A DNA stretch of 64,000 nucleotides from positions 17,391,239 through 17,455,238 of the forward strand of contig NC_080052.1 in assembly GCF_026212465.1 (NCBI RefSeq). The letters run 5' to 3'. Made by a program: the position numbers and the translations under genes. Of the stretch, positions 33,753-45,492 are shown piece by piece. This stretch comes from Amaranthus tricolor (taxonomy: Eukaryota > Streptophyta > Magnoliopsida > Caryophyllales > Amaranthaceae). The notes below the pieces were generated by a model. The model searched no databases and was not told where the DNA came from. It saw only the letters and a program-made list of their open reading frames with translations. The first letter of the stretch is position 1. Each line of letters opens with the position of its first letter.

Positions 33753-34480
33753 TAGAAAAGTTTGTGCAAATTTAAACTCAATTCTTTCCTTTCTTTATTC
33801 TACGTTTTATCCCAAAAAAACACAATTTACAAAACAATTATAAAGAACATTGTGCAAATTTAAACCCAATTCTTTCCTTTCTTTATTTTATAGTTTATCC
33901 CAAAAAAAACACAATTTACAAAGCAATTATAAAGAACATTGTGCAAATTTAAACCCAATTCTTTCCTTTCTTTATTTTATAGTTTATCCCAAAAAAAACA
34001 CAATTTACAAAGCAATTATAAAGAACATTGTGCAAATTTAAACCCAATTCTTTCCTTTCTTTATTTTATGGTTTATCCCAAAAAAAACACAATTTACAAA
34101 GCAATTATAAAGAACATTGTGCAAATTTAAACCCAATTCTTTCCTTTCTTTATTCTATGGTTTATCCTAAAAAAACACAATTTACAAAGCAATTATAAAA
34201 AACATTGTGCAAATTTAAACCCAATTCTTTCCTTTCTTTATTCTATGGTTTATCCTAAAAAAAACACAATTTACAAAGCAATTATAAAAAACATTGTGCA
34301 AATTTAAACCCAATTCTTTCCTTTCTTTATTCTATGGTTTATCCTAAAAAAAACACAATTTACAAAGCAATTATAAAAAACATTGTGCAAATTTAAACCC
34401 AATTCTTTCCTTTCTTTATTCTATGGTTTATCCCAAAAAAAAACACAATTTACAAAGCAATTATAAAGTACATTGTGCAA
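33753..34480. repeat. 89-bp minisatellite, about eight copies
   Basis: The unit AAAGAACATTGTGCAAATTT followed by AAACCCAATTCTTTCCTTTC, a 'ttatcccaaaaaaaacac' and 'aatttacaaagcaattat' repeats with starts at 33753, 33842, 33931, 34020, 34109, 34198, 34287 and 34377, with a last partial copy at 34466. The period is 89 (90 once or twice through A-run length). Later copies share changes ('ttctatggtttatccta'), showing stepwise expansion. Open frames through it (33850-34130) are by-products of the repeat. Confidence 0.97.
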
Positions 34481-34754
34481 TACACAATCTACTCAATTTA
34501 TTCCTAACAACTATACGTAAATACTATGAAAATGGAAAGAAATTTAGAAAATTACCTCTTGAATAATTAACAATAATCCAATTTTAGTCTTAGTTTCTTG
34601 GATTTGCTTCTATAATTGTATTCTTAAAGTCTCTGTGAAGACATATGATAAAATTGGAATAATGGTGTATAATGTATTTTTTGAAGAAATCTTTAATAGT
34701 TGTTATTAACGGAGTAGTATAAAGGGTTTTAACGGAGTAGTATAACAAGAATTT

Positions 34755-36135
34755 TATTTTTTTTTTTTTTTTTTTAATATTTTTTTTGTGTTTTTGAATG
34801 TCGAAATTTAAAATATCTTGCATGTAATTAATTTATTGTTTAAGTTGTTGTTAATCAATATATTTTAATTTATTATATTATGATAATGTTATTATAATAA
34901 TTAGTGTCGTAGTGTTGAATATTAAAAATTCGAAAATTTTTTTTTTAAAAAAAATAATATTACCAGTCGCACAAAATGTGCGACTGTGCCTAGGGTGAGT
35001 CGCACAAAAAGTGCGACTGGACCTAGGTGGAGTCGCACTTTTTGTGTGATTGGAATTTATTTTTTTTATTATTATTATTTTTTATTTTTTTTATTTGTTT
35101 GAACTTCGAATTATAAAATTTATTATGTTTAATTAAATTATTTTTTAAGTTATTTTTATTTCATAAATGTTATAGTATATTATTTTATTTTAATGTATTA
35201 TTGTGCTATGATAATGTTATTTTATTTTAATTATTTTATTGAAAAATTAATTCTTTGAAAAAACAATGTATTCGATAAATTTAATCATGATTTTATATAC
35301 GTGCATTGTTATTTGAATTTTAAAATTATATTTTTATATATTTCATAATCATATATAAATTCGTGTATTAGTTTCTGTACTAGTAATTTGTATTATTAGG
35401 GCTTATTTGGTTACCCTCTGTTACATTACCCTTGGAATTTTAATTTCCTAGGAAATAGTATTATCCTCATTTCTTTGGTTGCCAAAAAATCTGAAATTCC
35501 TAGAAATTGTAAAAGGGAATTATTATTTGTCGCCACCTTTTTCATTTTATCGCCACCCTTCTAATGAAATTACGATATTACCCCTGGCCTTTAAAAAATT
35601 ACAAAAATGCCACTTAACTTTAAAAATGTTTAACAAATGTAATTGGCACTTAATAATACTATCATCGCTTAATAACATTATTATCGGAACTCTATATATA
35701 TTGAATTTTCAGAGGCGTTATTGTAGTATATTCGAATTCAAACACGATACTTTCTCTCTAAAAACTCTCTAAAAACACTACGTTAACCTAAACAAGCTAG
35801 AACTCTACATCGAACATCAATGGCATACCAAGACGAGCATGGTAACGATTCGGTAAGTAATTAACCGGTTCGATTTTTGGCTTGAAAAAAAAATAAAAAT
35901 TGGGAAGGAGTCGCACAAACCAGTCGCACAAAAAGTGCGACTGGACCTAGGCAGAGTCGCACTTTTTGTGCGACTGGTTTGTGCGACTAGAAATTTTTTT
36001 TTATTTTATTTTTTTATTTTTTTTGTGTTTTTGAATTTCGAAATTTAAAATATCTTGCATGTAATTAATTCATTATTTAAGTTGTTGTTAATTAATATAT
36101 TTTAATTTATTATAATAATTAGTGTAGTGGTGTTT
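34755..36135 (+). mobile_element. unclassified element with GTCGCAC palindromes, copy 2 (rotated)
   Basis: Contains the same blocks as 20488-22016 in rotated order: palindrome block (34965-35055), tail ('gggcttatttggttaccctc', 35399), the shared phrase TATTATCCTCATTTCTTTGG (35459), the GGGAATTATTATTTGTCGCC segment, the TATA-like stretch, ATGGCATACCAAGACGAGCATGG (35820) with gtaagt donor, then palindrome block (35909-35990), ending abruptly at 36135 where the outer right arm begins. The tail-to-head join shows that units can lie head to tail. Confidence 0.65.
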
Positions 36136-36365
36136 AATAGAGACATCCAATTTTACTTGATTCATACCCCTAATTCCCTTATAAGAATACATTTTAGAAA
36201 AGTATAAAATTTTGGCTTCTCAAAACCCACTTTTTTGGGCTCACAAAATGATACTTCTAATATAAAAGAATTTAAAGGAAGACTCATCAAAATTAACATA
36301 ATAAATATTTTTTTTAAAATAAAAGTTTCAAAAATATACTTTCCTTCGTTTTAAATTGTCGTTAC

Positions 36366-36767
36366 TAGGGATGGGCATGAGTCTTGGACCCTAAGAGTCT
36401 AGAACTGACTCGACCCTAATTTAAAGAGTCTAGGTCCACCTAATTTTGGACCCTATGGATCCAGGTTGGATTTGGATCCATTACCTTAGGGCCAGGGTCC
36501 GGTTTCGGCTCTACACGTTTGAGATCCTGATCCGACCCATGGACTCATTTATATCATTATTTAAAAAATCATATATTAGCTATCATGTATATTTAATTTT
36601 TTGATTTGAAATTTTATTATATTTTTGAACATTACGTGATTTTGAACTTTGTCCGGGTCCAAAATTTTTAGACCCTACGGATCCGGGTCTGGTCCAATGA
36701 AAAAATTAGGGTCTGGATCTGGATCTTGCTGGACCCAACCCAAATCCAACCCATGCCCATCGCTATA
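36366..36767. mobile_element. hAT-type MITE, mirror of 25196-25597
   Basis: Same element inverted, with flanks GTCGTTAC (36358-36365) and CTCGTTAC (36768-36775). Its target duplication is shared with the left arm, so it was present before the duplication. Confidence 0.75.
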
Positions 36768-37193
36768 CTCGTTACATTTCTGTTTTTTACTCTATCCAAT
36801 GCACAATTTTAATTTTTAATATCTGTAATTTCATGTGATAAAAAATTTTAAAAAGTTCATATTATGAAAATATGCATTAATACAAATCAAATAAGATCCT
36901 ACTTGATTATGTTTTACATTATACATCTAGAATTATATGCTACATAAGATTAATTGATGAACAATAATTGCTACAGAAACCGTGGCAACTATTAAAATCC
37001 AAAGAAATTATTTTATAATTCTTAAATAAAAGAGAAATAATAAAAAAAATTAAGAATCATGAGTTAATCTGATCATCACTTCCAATTTTTTATATCGATT
37101 ATAATTAAATTAATTTTCTTTTCCTTTTATCCGTATGAATTCTCCATTCTACCTTCGAATACAAAAATTAAACAAGGAAGAATAAAAACTTAC

Positions 37194-37340
37194 AAGGAGC
37201 AGGAATGTGGGTGATGATGGGCATGACATGAACAAGCACAAATCGATCAGCATGACACAACAAATTATCAACAGCCCATCTAACGGCCCGTTACTGGAGA
37301 TATTAACTGCCACTGCTACGGTGGTCATCGCTATATATAG
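37194..37340 (-). other. possible orphan promoter and first exon
   Basis: On the minus strand, CTATATATAG (37331-37340) lies about 80 bases before an ATG (37253) that opens MLIDLCLFMSCPSSPTFLLL and meets a good donor (gtaagt) at 37193. The short hydrophobic peptide resembles the start of a signal peptide. No following exon was recognised. The left arm has lost the exon part. Could be chance. Confidence 0.2.
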
Positions 37341-39038
37341 TAGCCGGGCCGGTTGTCTTGGGTTCTCAGCTTATGATCTTACAAGAGTTCAGTGTCTTCC
37401 AAATAATAATACCTTTTGATTAGGAAGAAAAGGAAAGAGGAGATGAACACGTAATTATGTTACAAGGTTGTTTGACTTTCGGGAAATAAACACGTATGGA
37501 AATATATATACTCCTATTTTATCTAAAAACTATTTTTCTAATCTATATACTAGTTATCAAGATTCAGATCTATAGATTTAGACAATAAAATTAATCTTTG
37601 AAATTTTATTAGAATCTTCTTTAAGATAATGTTACATTTATCTATTTTAGAAGATATTTTTTTCCATTAAATTTAAAATACTTTCACTGTTTTAATTTAC
37701 TTGCAACGTTTGCTTTTTCACGTAGTCCAATACATTAATTTAATTTTTAATATCTTTAATTATGTATAATAAGAATTTACAAAAATTTGATATTAATAAT
37801 CTTTGCAATGAGATGAATCAAATAAGATCTCACTTGACTATTTTTTAGTCTATAAATTAAAAACTAATCACAAATTAAGAGTGATGAATCAATAATGCTA
37901 TTTTTCTAATATTGCAACTAATTTGAAATGGAGGAAGTAATTACCAAATTTATTATCTAAACCGATGCACCAGGTTTCATAGGTTAGAAAAATCGTTAAC
38001 TAAAATATCACTTTAATATTTTACTCCACTATGTTCTGAGTTTGAGGTGTTTGGCAAATGACTGATATAACTGATTACAGTGACTGATTTGACTAACTGA
38101 TTTTATTGACTGGTTTGATCAGCTGATTATGAACCCGTAGCTATAAGCAGTTTGTTCAAAAACTGCTTATTCATAACAATAAGTTGTTTCAATCAACTAA
38201 TTTTACCAAACATTAACATTAAATACTTTGACAATCTATTCCTTTATTTGTATCAAAAAAAGCTATAATCGTCCGATAAACTATTTTGCCAAATAATTTT
38301 TTTCAAGGGAATGATAAAGAGATTGAAATAATCATTTTTTTTAAAAGGAGATTCAATTTAGGATGGCCAAAGTAATTATTTTGTCTTTTTGTTAGTTAGT
38401 TTGAAAATAAGAGAAAATAAAAAGTAATAATATATTAAAATAGTTGGATTATAAATTATAAATTAATAATGAGACAAATCAAATTTGAAGGAAAATAGAA
38501 AAACACCATCTCACAACGTATGGAAAATTAGTTGGATTAAAAATACTTCTATAAATCATTTCTATGAAAAAACGACAAAAAAGGAATAAATACTACTCCG
38601 AAGAACGAATTTGGGTGATAGGAGATTAGGAGCCGCCTGAGAAAACAAGTTGACTTTTTTGTTTTCTTTTACAATTTTTTTTTTTAATTTTTTTTTTTAC
38701 ACTTCATAGATCCAAATTATTAATTATTTTCTGGATTAATTCATGTTGTTCAATTTAAAAATCAATATGTGTACTTTTGCAATTAAAATACTCTTGTTCT
38801 TCTTTTGTGTACAATCTATTAGAGTATTAGTTAATATATTTTCTATTCTAAATTGTTTATTTGGGTTAATTTAAAATTCCATATCAAATGTAATTGCAAT
38901 TAACAAGAAAAATTATTTTCTCATAATTTGACAAAGGAAATACAATGCTAATTACAAATTAAGAGTACTAAGTAAATAGAATCAAAAAATTAATATCCCA
39001 TTTTGTGAATTGGAGAAAGTAATTGATATTTCAGATCT

Positions 39039-40389
39039 TGAGAGATTGATAGAGGGTGGGGTTGGAATAAAGAGGGGAATCGTTGGATTGAAGTTTGAGG
39101 ATGAGAGGTAAGGGTGTGACCACTGGTTTAAAGGATTCCAAACCAGAATCTTTTTGTAAATCATGAGTAAATTTCCTTTGGCTCAAAATAAGACCATCCT
39201 CGGTGTATGTAACTTCAAAACCAAGAAAGTAGTTGAGTTTTCCTAAATCTTTGATTCCAAAAATTTTATGTAGATAAGCCTTAGTTGACTGTATGACAAA
39301 GATGTTATTCCCAGTGATGAGAATATCATCAACATAAACGGCCAATATAGTGATCGAAGTATCCGTGCGCTTTGTAAAAACGAAGTAGTCATTCTTGGAT
39401 TGAGTATAGCCTTGAAAGAAAAGTTATGTGGTGAGCTTTGAGAACCAATGTCTCAAGGCTTGCTTAAGCCCGTAAAGAGATTTTTTGAGCTTACAAACCA
39501 AATTTAGAGAACAATTCAAACCATCAGGGATTTGCATATAGACATCCTCATAAAGGTCGCCATGTAAGAAGGCGTTATTGACGTCGAGCTAAAATATTAG
39601 CCCATGACGACTGACAGCTAAGGCAATAAGGCATCTGACAGTAGTAAATCGAACAATGGGTAAGAAAGTCTCTTGGAAGTCAATACTATGCTTTTGATGA
39701 AACCCTTTGGTAATGAGTCTCGCCTTGTATCGCTCCAAACTACCATCAGAACGAAGCTTGACTTTCTATACCCATTTTGAACCAATGGCTTTTTTACCAC
39801 TAGGTAAGGAAACCAAATCCCAAGTGTTAATATCATTCAAGGCCTGTAGTTCCTTTTGCATAGCATATCTCCAAACTTCATGTTTTGCAGCATCTTTGTA
39901 AGACTTTGGTTCAAACCACTGAGATTGCTTAACCAAGAACACTTGAGAAACATTAGGTAAAGATTGAAATGAAACAAGATTACAAATATAGTAATTTAAA
40001 TGTGCAGGTGGTCTTAGTGAGCGTGAATTTCTGCGTGGGAGAATTGGTTCATGTGAAGATGGAGGTGTATGGGATATGTTATCAGTAGGCGAAGAATTGG
40101 AGTTAACTAAGTCATGTGTAGGATGTGGGGAAACGTGTAATGGGGAAGTTTGGTGAAGTGTGTCATTGGAAAAAGTAGGTTTAACGTGTGAAGGTTGTAG
40201 TGTAGCATGTGGAGGAGAATTGGTGTTGTGTAATCTAGTAGGTAAAAGTGAGTAGGAAGTAGTATTAGGTGTATGCAAAGAAAATTCATATTCATAGTGT
40301 GTGTCAGGGATAGTACATGACGGTAAATAAAAAGTGGAAAAAAGGTATAGGATTAAGAATCTTTTGGTGAAAAGGAAAATGCTTCTCAT
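39039..40389 (-). pseudogene. Copia 2 reverse transcriptase, broken
   Basis: Pieces in several frames: WRYAMQKELQALNDINTWDL and LPSGKKAIGSKWV (near 39770-39880), ERYKARLITKG-type sequence (39700), an [23 protein letters not shown] stretch (39530-39600), LAVYVDDILITGNN with the YVDD site (39310-39345) and LGKLNYFLGFEVTYTEDGLI. The frame stops after TLYQSL where the outer right arm begins (39038), so the end of RT and all of RNase H are absent. A Pro/His/Ser-rich linker precedes RT (39890-40300). Confidence 0.85.
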
Positions 40390-40848
40390 GGAAAATTATA
40401 TCTCGTGTAACAATGAACTGTTTAGTATTGAGATCATATACTTTGTATGCTTTTTGAGCATAGGGATAGCCTAGGAAGACACATGTGTTGGCTCGCGTTG
40501 CAAATTGTGGTCGGCCATGTTTTAGAGTAGACACAAAACAAAGACAACCAAAAGCTCGTAAGTGGTCATTATTAGGAGCTTTGCAAAAAAAATTTTGATA
40601 AGGTGACATGTTATTCAAGCACTTAAGAGTTAGACGATTACTAATGTAAGCAGCACACATAACACATTCACCCCAAAAATTTTGGGGAACATTAGATTGA
40701 AAAAATACAGCCCTAGCGTGTCTAAAAGATGTTTGTGCTTGCGTTCAACCACGCCGTTTTGTTGGGGAGTAGCTCTACAACTTTTTTGGTGTTCAATACC
40801 TAATTGTTTAAAAAGAGTGAACATACGATATAAAAGCTGTAGACTCAA
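40304..40848 (-). pseudogene. Copia 2 integrase, C-terminal part
   Basis: [20 protein letters not shown] carries the third catalytic residue region, followed by [40 protein letters not shown] and VFLGYPYAQKAYKVYD. The segment normally holding the second catalytic Asp (SDNG) is missing at the junction with the solo LTR at 40863. Confidence 0.85.
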
Positions 40849-40862
40849 TTAGGAACGGGAAC

Positions 40863-42326
40863 AGCAACAAGAGGGGGGGGGTGAATTGTTGTTGTTACTA
40901 GTTTAAGCGTTTTTGCCCTGTTTTTGCGGAATTGAATAAAATAAATAAAGCTTAAACTTAGAGCAAAATAAATGAAAGAGACAACGAGATTTTTACGTGG
41001 AAACCTTCTGGGCCTAAACAGAAGGAAAAACCACGACCCCACGGGATTTCTAAATTCTCCACTATGTTTAAGGCAACTCGTTACAATTACATTAAACATC
41101 TTACTTCACTCGAAGCGCATCAACTAGGCCAACTTCTCTCTCAAATTGTTTCACTCAAAGCAACAAATTTAGCTTCACTAAAAGCTAATTCTCTCCACTA
41201 GCTTCACTAGAAGCTTTCTCCTTAGCTTTACTCAAAGCTAATCTCTTCTCTAGCTTCACTAAAAGCTATCTAATTCCCCCTTAGACTCACCCGAGTCTAA
41301 TTACAAATTCTCTCAAAAACCCTTACAAAAGGATAAAAATTCTCTAAAAATAAAATCAATGAGTTGCACAAGAAAATATTATAAATTAATTGGCAATTTT
41401 TCAAAACATAATTTTCTTGTAAAAATCTCCCAAAATAACGTATGATTTAATGGCTCATACTAAGGCAAGTTTTGAAGAATAACCGAGTCCACTATTTATA
41501 GAGCTAAAATCCTTAATTAAAATGGAATATTCCAATCCATTATTCCTTATCCAAAATAATCATGGGAATAATGTGGATTAAGCTACCAGACGGTTATTTC
41601 CACAAGACTTGAATAAATCAATCATACGGTTAAAACAACAATAACCGCTGTTCCCATTTACTAAAAATAGGTTCTGTTCCCTTTAAGCAGCAGTTTCTTC
41701 AACAGTTGTTCCTGTTCCAGTACCAACTGCTGGAACGTTTTTACTATTAATAGAAACGGTTATTCTTAATGGGAATGGTTACTTGCTAACTTTTAGGAAT
41801 AAAGACCGGTTAAAAATGATAGCTAAGACCAATTCAATAACAGCTAGTTCTATATTTAGCAAATCCAGGATTCACTAAATATAGATCCTAAAATAAAGGA
41901 TCTTTAAAATTAAAAACGTTAATTTTATTTTAGAAAAGGTTTGCCAATTAATTTTTATAAATTACTACTGCAATAAATTAATTTTATTAAATACATTAAC
42001 TAAAAATAATAATTAAAATATAATAACCAGAATTTTCAGCTAACGTAGTCAAACTTCAGCTTAGGAACAGTGTGATGTCTCCAGACTTCAGTTTAGCTAG
42101 AACATCCAACTTGGGAACAGTAGATCTGCTATCTCCATTTTACATCCCAAGCGATATACTTCGCTTAACATCTTTTGAAACCTTTTGACATGTACGTTTC
42201 CATAAGCTAAGTCATAGGTACTATCAACGATCATAATCACAATCGGATATCGACCTGCACACAATCTCTAGAAACATATTCGCTTAAATAAAGTGTAGTC
42301 ATCATCAAAACTCAAGAGGTCCAACA
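40863..42326 (-). mobile_element. solo LTR of the Sirevirus-like family
   Basis: Both ends match the LTR 12214-13372: AGCAACAAGAGGGGGGG at the left and GTCATCATCAAAACTCAAGA...CCAACA at the right, with 'gtggaaaccttctgggcct' and 'aaaaaccacgaccccacggg' in between. About 300 bases longer than 12214-13372, partly from a repeated 'ttcactcaaagc / agcttcactaaaagct' stretch (41110-41270). It sits in integrase; flanks GGAAC and AAGGC do not match, so no target duplication survives. Confidence 0.8.
41105..41275. repeat. degenerate tandem repeat (AGCTTCACTAAAAGCT) in LTR
   Basis: Variants of 'agcttcactaaaagctaat' recur every 20-40 bases, several of them near-palindromic (AGCTT...AAGCT). Absent as an array from the LTR at 12214-13372, which has only one such unit (near 12455). 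Confidence 0.7.
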
Positions 42327-42568
42327 AAGGCAAATAAATGTTCAATCATATCAACACAATCGGATTTATTTTTCAACAAATACAACCAAGCTAAACGACT
42401 ATAATCATCCATGATTGTTAAGAAAAAATTACAACCATTATATGTTCTATGAGGGTAAGGACCCCAAATGTTAATATGAAGAAGATCAAAAATATGAGCA
42501 GTCTTTATGTAGTTATCATGAAAAGGAAGCCTAGTTTGTCTTGAAGCGGGGAAAATAGTACAAATCAA
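42327..42568 (-). pseudogene. Copia 2 integrase, N-terminal part
   Basis: FDLLHINIWGPYPHRTYNGC and FLTIMDDYSRLAWLYLLKNK hold the first catalytic Asp; the frame breaks into the solo LTR after MIEHLFAF. Confidence 0.88.
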
Positions 42569-43044
42569 GGATCTTTAATTCCTTTTGTATCAATATCTGG
42601 AAAAAGTGCTTTTAGCTTTGAGAAATGGGCATGGCCTAATCTCAAATGCCATAGCTTAGCATGTTCAATCATAGTCTTGAAGGATATAAGGGTGGTACAC
42701 GCATGATCCTTGGGAGTAGCAAAAGTCTTTTGGACCATTGTGTAATACAAGCCTTGGTTACTATCACCAAGATGCAAAAAGATTTTCTTTAACAGATCCT
42801 GTAGAAAGCAAGATTGTTTAGCAAGTGATAGTCACATCCATATCAATACAAATTTTATATACAGAGATAAGGTTAAAGTGAAAATAGGTACAAAAAGAAC
42901 ATCTTTAAGCAATAATCCAGCACATAATGCAATATCGCCTTTCTTATTAACCCCATGTTTAGTACCATCAGGAGTGGTATTATTGTTGATCTTGCCATGG
43001 TGATGATTCTTCCATTTATCAGTTGCAAATGTCATAGGTTCCAA
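42565..43044 (-). pseudogene. Copia 2 protease end and pre-integrase domain
   Basis: The pre-integrase pattern AKLWHLRLGHAHFSKLKALF and, upstream, GLLLKDVLFVPIFTLTLSLY (the usual 'LKDVLFVP.F..NLIS' after protease). The DSG protease site itself is not recognised. Confidence 0.75.
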
Positions 43045-43252
43045 AGAGATTTAAGGTTTGTTAAGATTCTTATGACTTTCCTCTTGTAAAAGCATGCGAT
43101 AAACTTCACTAACATCAGGAAGTTCTTTATTCATGAGAAGGTTGGAGCGTACTTGATTAAATTGTGGGTCTACTTTCATCAAGGATGTCATGACTCTTTG
43201 ATCCTGTTGAATCTTGATGAAGTTTGTGGTGGGGTTGCAAGTACAAAGGGAT

Positions 43253-45492
43253 CACTAGTGGAAAAAACCTCATTTGCTGCGGTTTTTTGGCCATTATTTG
43301 CTGCGGTTTTGGCCCCAAGCAATAGTAATAGCAGCAAATAGCCTAATTTAAATGCTGCGGTTAATAACCGCAGCAAAAAAGGGCATTATTTGCTGCGGTC
43401 AACCCATAACCGCAGCAAAAGAGGAGTATTTGCTGCGGTCAGCCTCAAAACCGCAGCAAATAGAAATTTTTTTTTTTTTTTTTTTTGGTTTTGCTGCTCC
43501 AGAAGGTGCTCCACGTGCCGCGGAGTTTTACGCGTGCCATGGAGTTGTAATTTTTTTTTTTTTTTTTTTGCTGTTTTCTTTTAATAGTATTAAATAATCC
43601 AATAATGTACAATATAATAAACAATGATTAATCCAATGATAATCACCAATTAACTGCAATAATCACCAATAATCTCTTTGTAAACTCTCGATCGTATATA
43701 TGATATAATAATATGTACATCATATACAAATTAAAGTCCTAATAAATCAAAAGGTGCTTTTAAACTTGACACAATTACTTTTAAACTTACTCTAGTCATA
43801 AAAATAATGAATACTTGACTCCAAAAAGAGTGTCACACATCAAAAGCTCTCGGTTTTTGAGATTCAATCCTTCATGTTTCATATAGAAAGCAGCTTGCGA
43901 AAGTGAACAGTGGATTCGACGAGTTGAGAATTTTTGTCCATCGAATAAACATCGACGTGGCAAACTATCAATCTGCAAATCCAACAAAACACAAATAAGC
44001 ATTAAACTCATCCAAAAACATAAATAATTAACATCCTAGAAGTACATTAGAATACCAACTTAATCCTAAAAATAGAAAATGAATAATACATTATCAACAA
44101 TCAATCACCAAGGAACTTGATCATTCACAAACATCGTGCGTTCAATCTTAAATCTTTATAAACATAAAAATAATGACACAAAAGCAACAAACCTTTTGAA
44201 CCTGATTGAAGCTAAAAGAATTGTTTATTAGCTAAAAGATATCATCTTGTATTTTATAAGTAATGTATATAAATCTCATTTCATTCTGAGGTTCTTTAAA
44301 TCTCTTCAGTTTCTTAGCCGCTTTTCGATAAGAAAAAGCCACTATTCTACTTCCAAATTTCTTCACACAGATAATAAAGCAAAGCAGGTTTAATACTAGC
44401 AAATATAATTAAATTACATGATTATAATCTTACATGATGTCGTTTACAAGAACAACTACCCATTGAACCATTGATACCACATACATAAGTAATTATTCAC
44501 ATTCAAATATACAACTATATATATACATAAGTAAATTATTCACATTCAAATATAAAATACATACCTTGGTAATGAGATATGATAATTTTGTTTCTACAAT
44601 AAGATTATGTAACCTACAATGAAAAACAAAATCAAAATTAGTATAAAAAGAGATTAAATTCTTATTAAAACACAATGACTTGAAAAAGAACAAGACTAGC
44701 CCTAATTTCGTGGCTTTTGAAGGAAAACCAACAATGGTGGGTTGAAGAACTTAAACAAAGATGGAGAAGGAAATTCGTGCAATGGGTGGTTAATGAAGCA
44801 ACAAATCTCAACAACATAGGAACTTGAAGAACTTAAACAAAGTCGTTGGGTTTGGAAGATGATGAACAAAATGAAGAGAAAACACAGTAGAGTTATATGA
44901 TTTGAAAAACTTGAAGAACTTGAAGAGATTTTTCGTGAGTTTTTGAAGAAATTTTCTGAAATTGAAGAGTTTGAAGAAGAAGACAGTCATCGTCGTGGGT
45001 TTTTGAAGAAAGTTAGTTTAGGGTTTCAAGCAATTGAACGTTAAAACGCGGTTTTTATATTTTTTGAACCAACTATTTGCTGCGGGCTTCTTAAAAAACC
45101 GCAGCAAATAATAGTTTTTTTAAAAAAAAAAAAATTTATCTGGGTTAGAATGTACTCCGCGTGCCGCGGAGCTGTGTCTGTCTGCATTTTGAAGTTTTTC
45201 TTCACTTTTTTTTTTTTAATACTTATTTGCTGCGGTCTTTCAATAACCGCAGCAAATAATGCTTATGTTTTATTTATTTATTTATTTTTTAGTTTAATAT
45301 TCACTTATTTGCTGCGGGCCATACCATAACCGCAGCAATTAATTGTGCTACGGACTATTTGCTGCGGTCACACCTTAAAACCGCAGCAATTAATGGTTTT
45401 TTTTTCTTCTAATTCTTTTTCCTATTTATTGCTGCGTATATACAAAAACCGCAGCAAATGATACGCAGCAAATACGTTTTTTTCCACTAGTG
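43253..45492 (-). mobile_element. CACTA (En/Spm) transposon 2, in Copia gag
   Basis: Ends CACTAGTGGAAAAAACC (43253) and TTTTTCCACTAGTG (45492); GAT on each side (43250-43252 and 45493-45495) is an exact 3-bp target duplication. Both borders have the same GCTGCGG/CCGCAGC arrays as the element at 8597, and 43570-43740 matches the right-hand part of that element in reverse ('taataaacaatgattaatcc', 'taatctctttgtaa'), so this is the same family in opposite orientation. No transposase or protease remnant was recognised. Confidence 0.9.
43796..44400 (-). other. possible captured exons inside CACTA 2
   Basis: On the minus strand 44390-44290 can read FGSRIVAFSYRKAAKKLKRF and 43796-44011 reads LQIDSLPRRCLFDGQKFSTR and AAFYMKHEGLNLKNRELL, in codon-like style. 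Neither was recognised. Alternatively these are diverged parts of the transposon's own genes. Confidence 0.25.

Larger units (their letters stand above)
36136..39038 (-). repeat. inverted duplication, outer right arm
   Basis: Reverse complement of 22951-25827. It ends at TCAGATCT (39031-39038), directly against the truncated RT of the second Copia element. Contains the mirrored hAT-type MITEs (36366-36767 and about 38047-38297) and Stowaway-like copies. It alone keeps the 37090-37304 segment. Confidence 0.9.

Noticed and set aside
33850..34130. Repeating open frames of 63 codons
   Set aside because: Produced by the 89-bp minisatellite, with no start context or domain.
43352..43597. Frames through the CACTA left border
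   Set aside because: They translate the GCTGCGG array and T-runs only.
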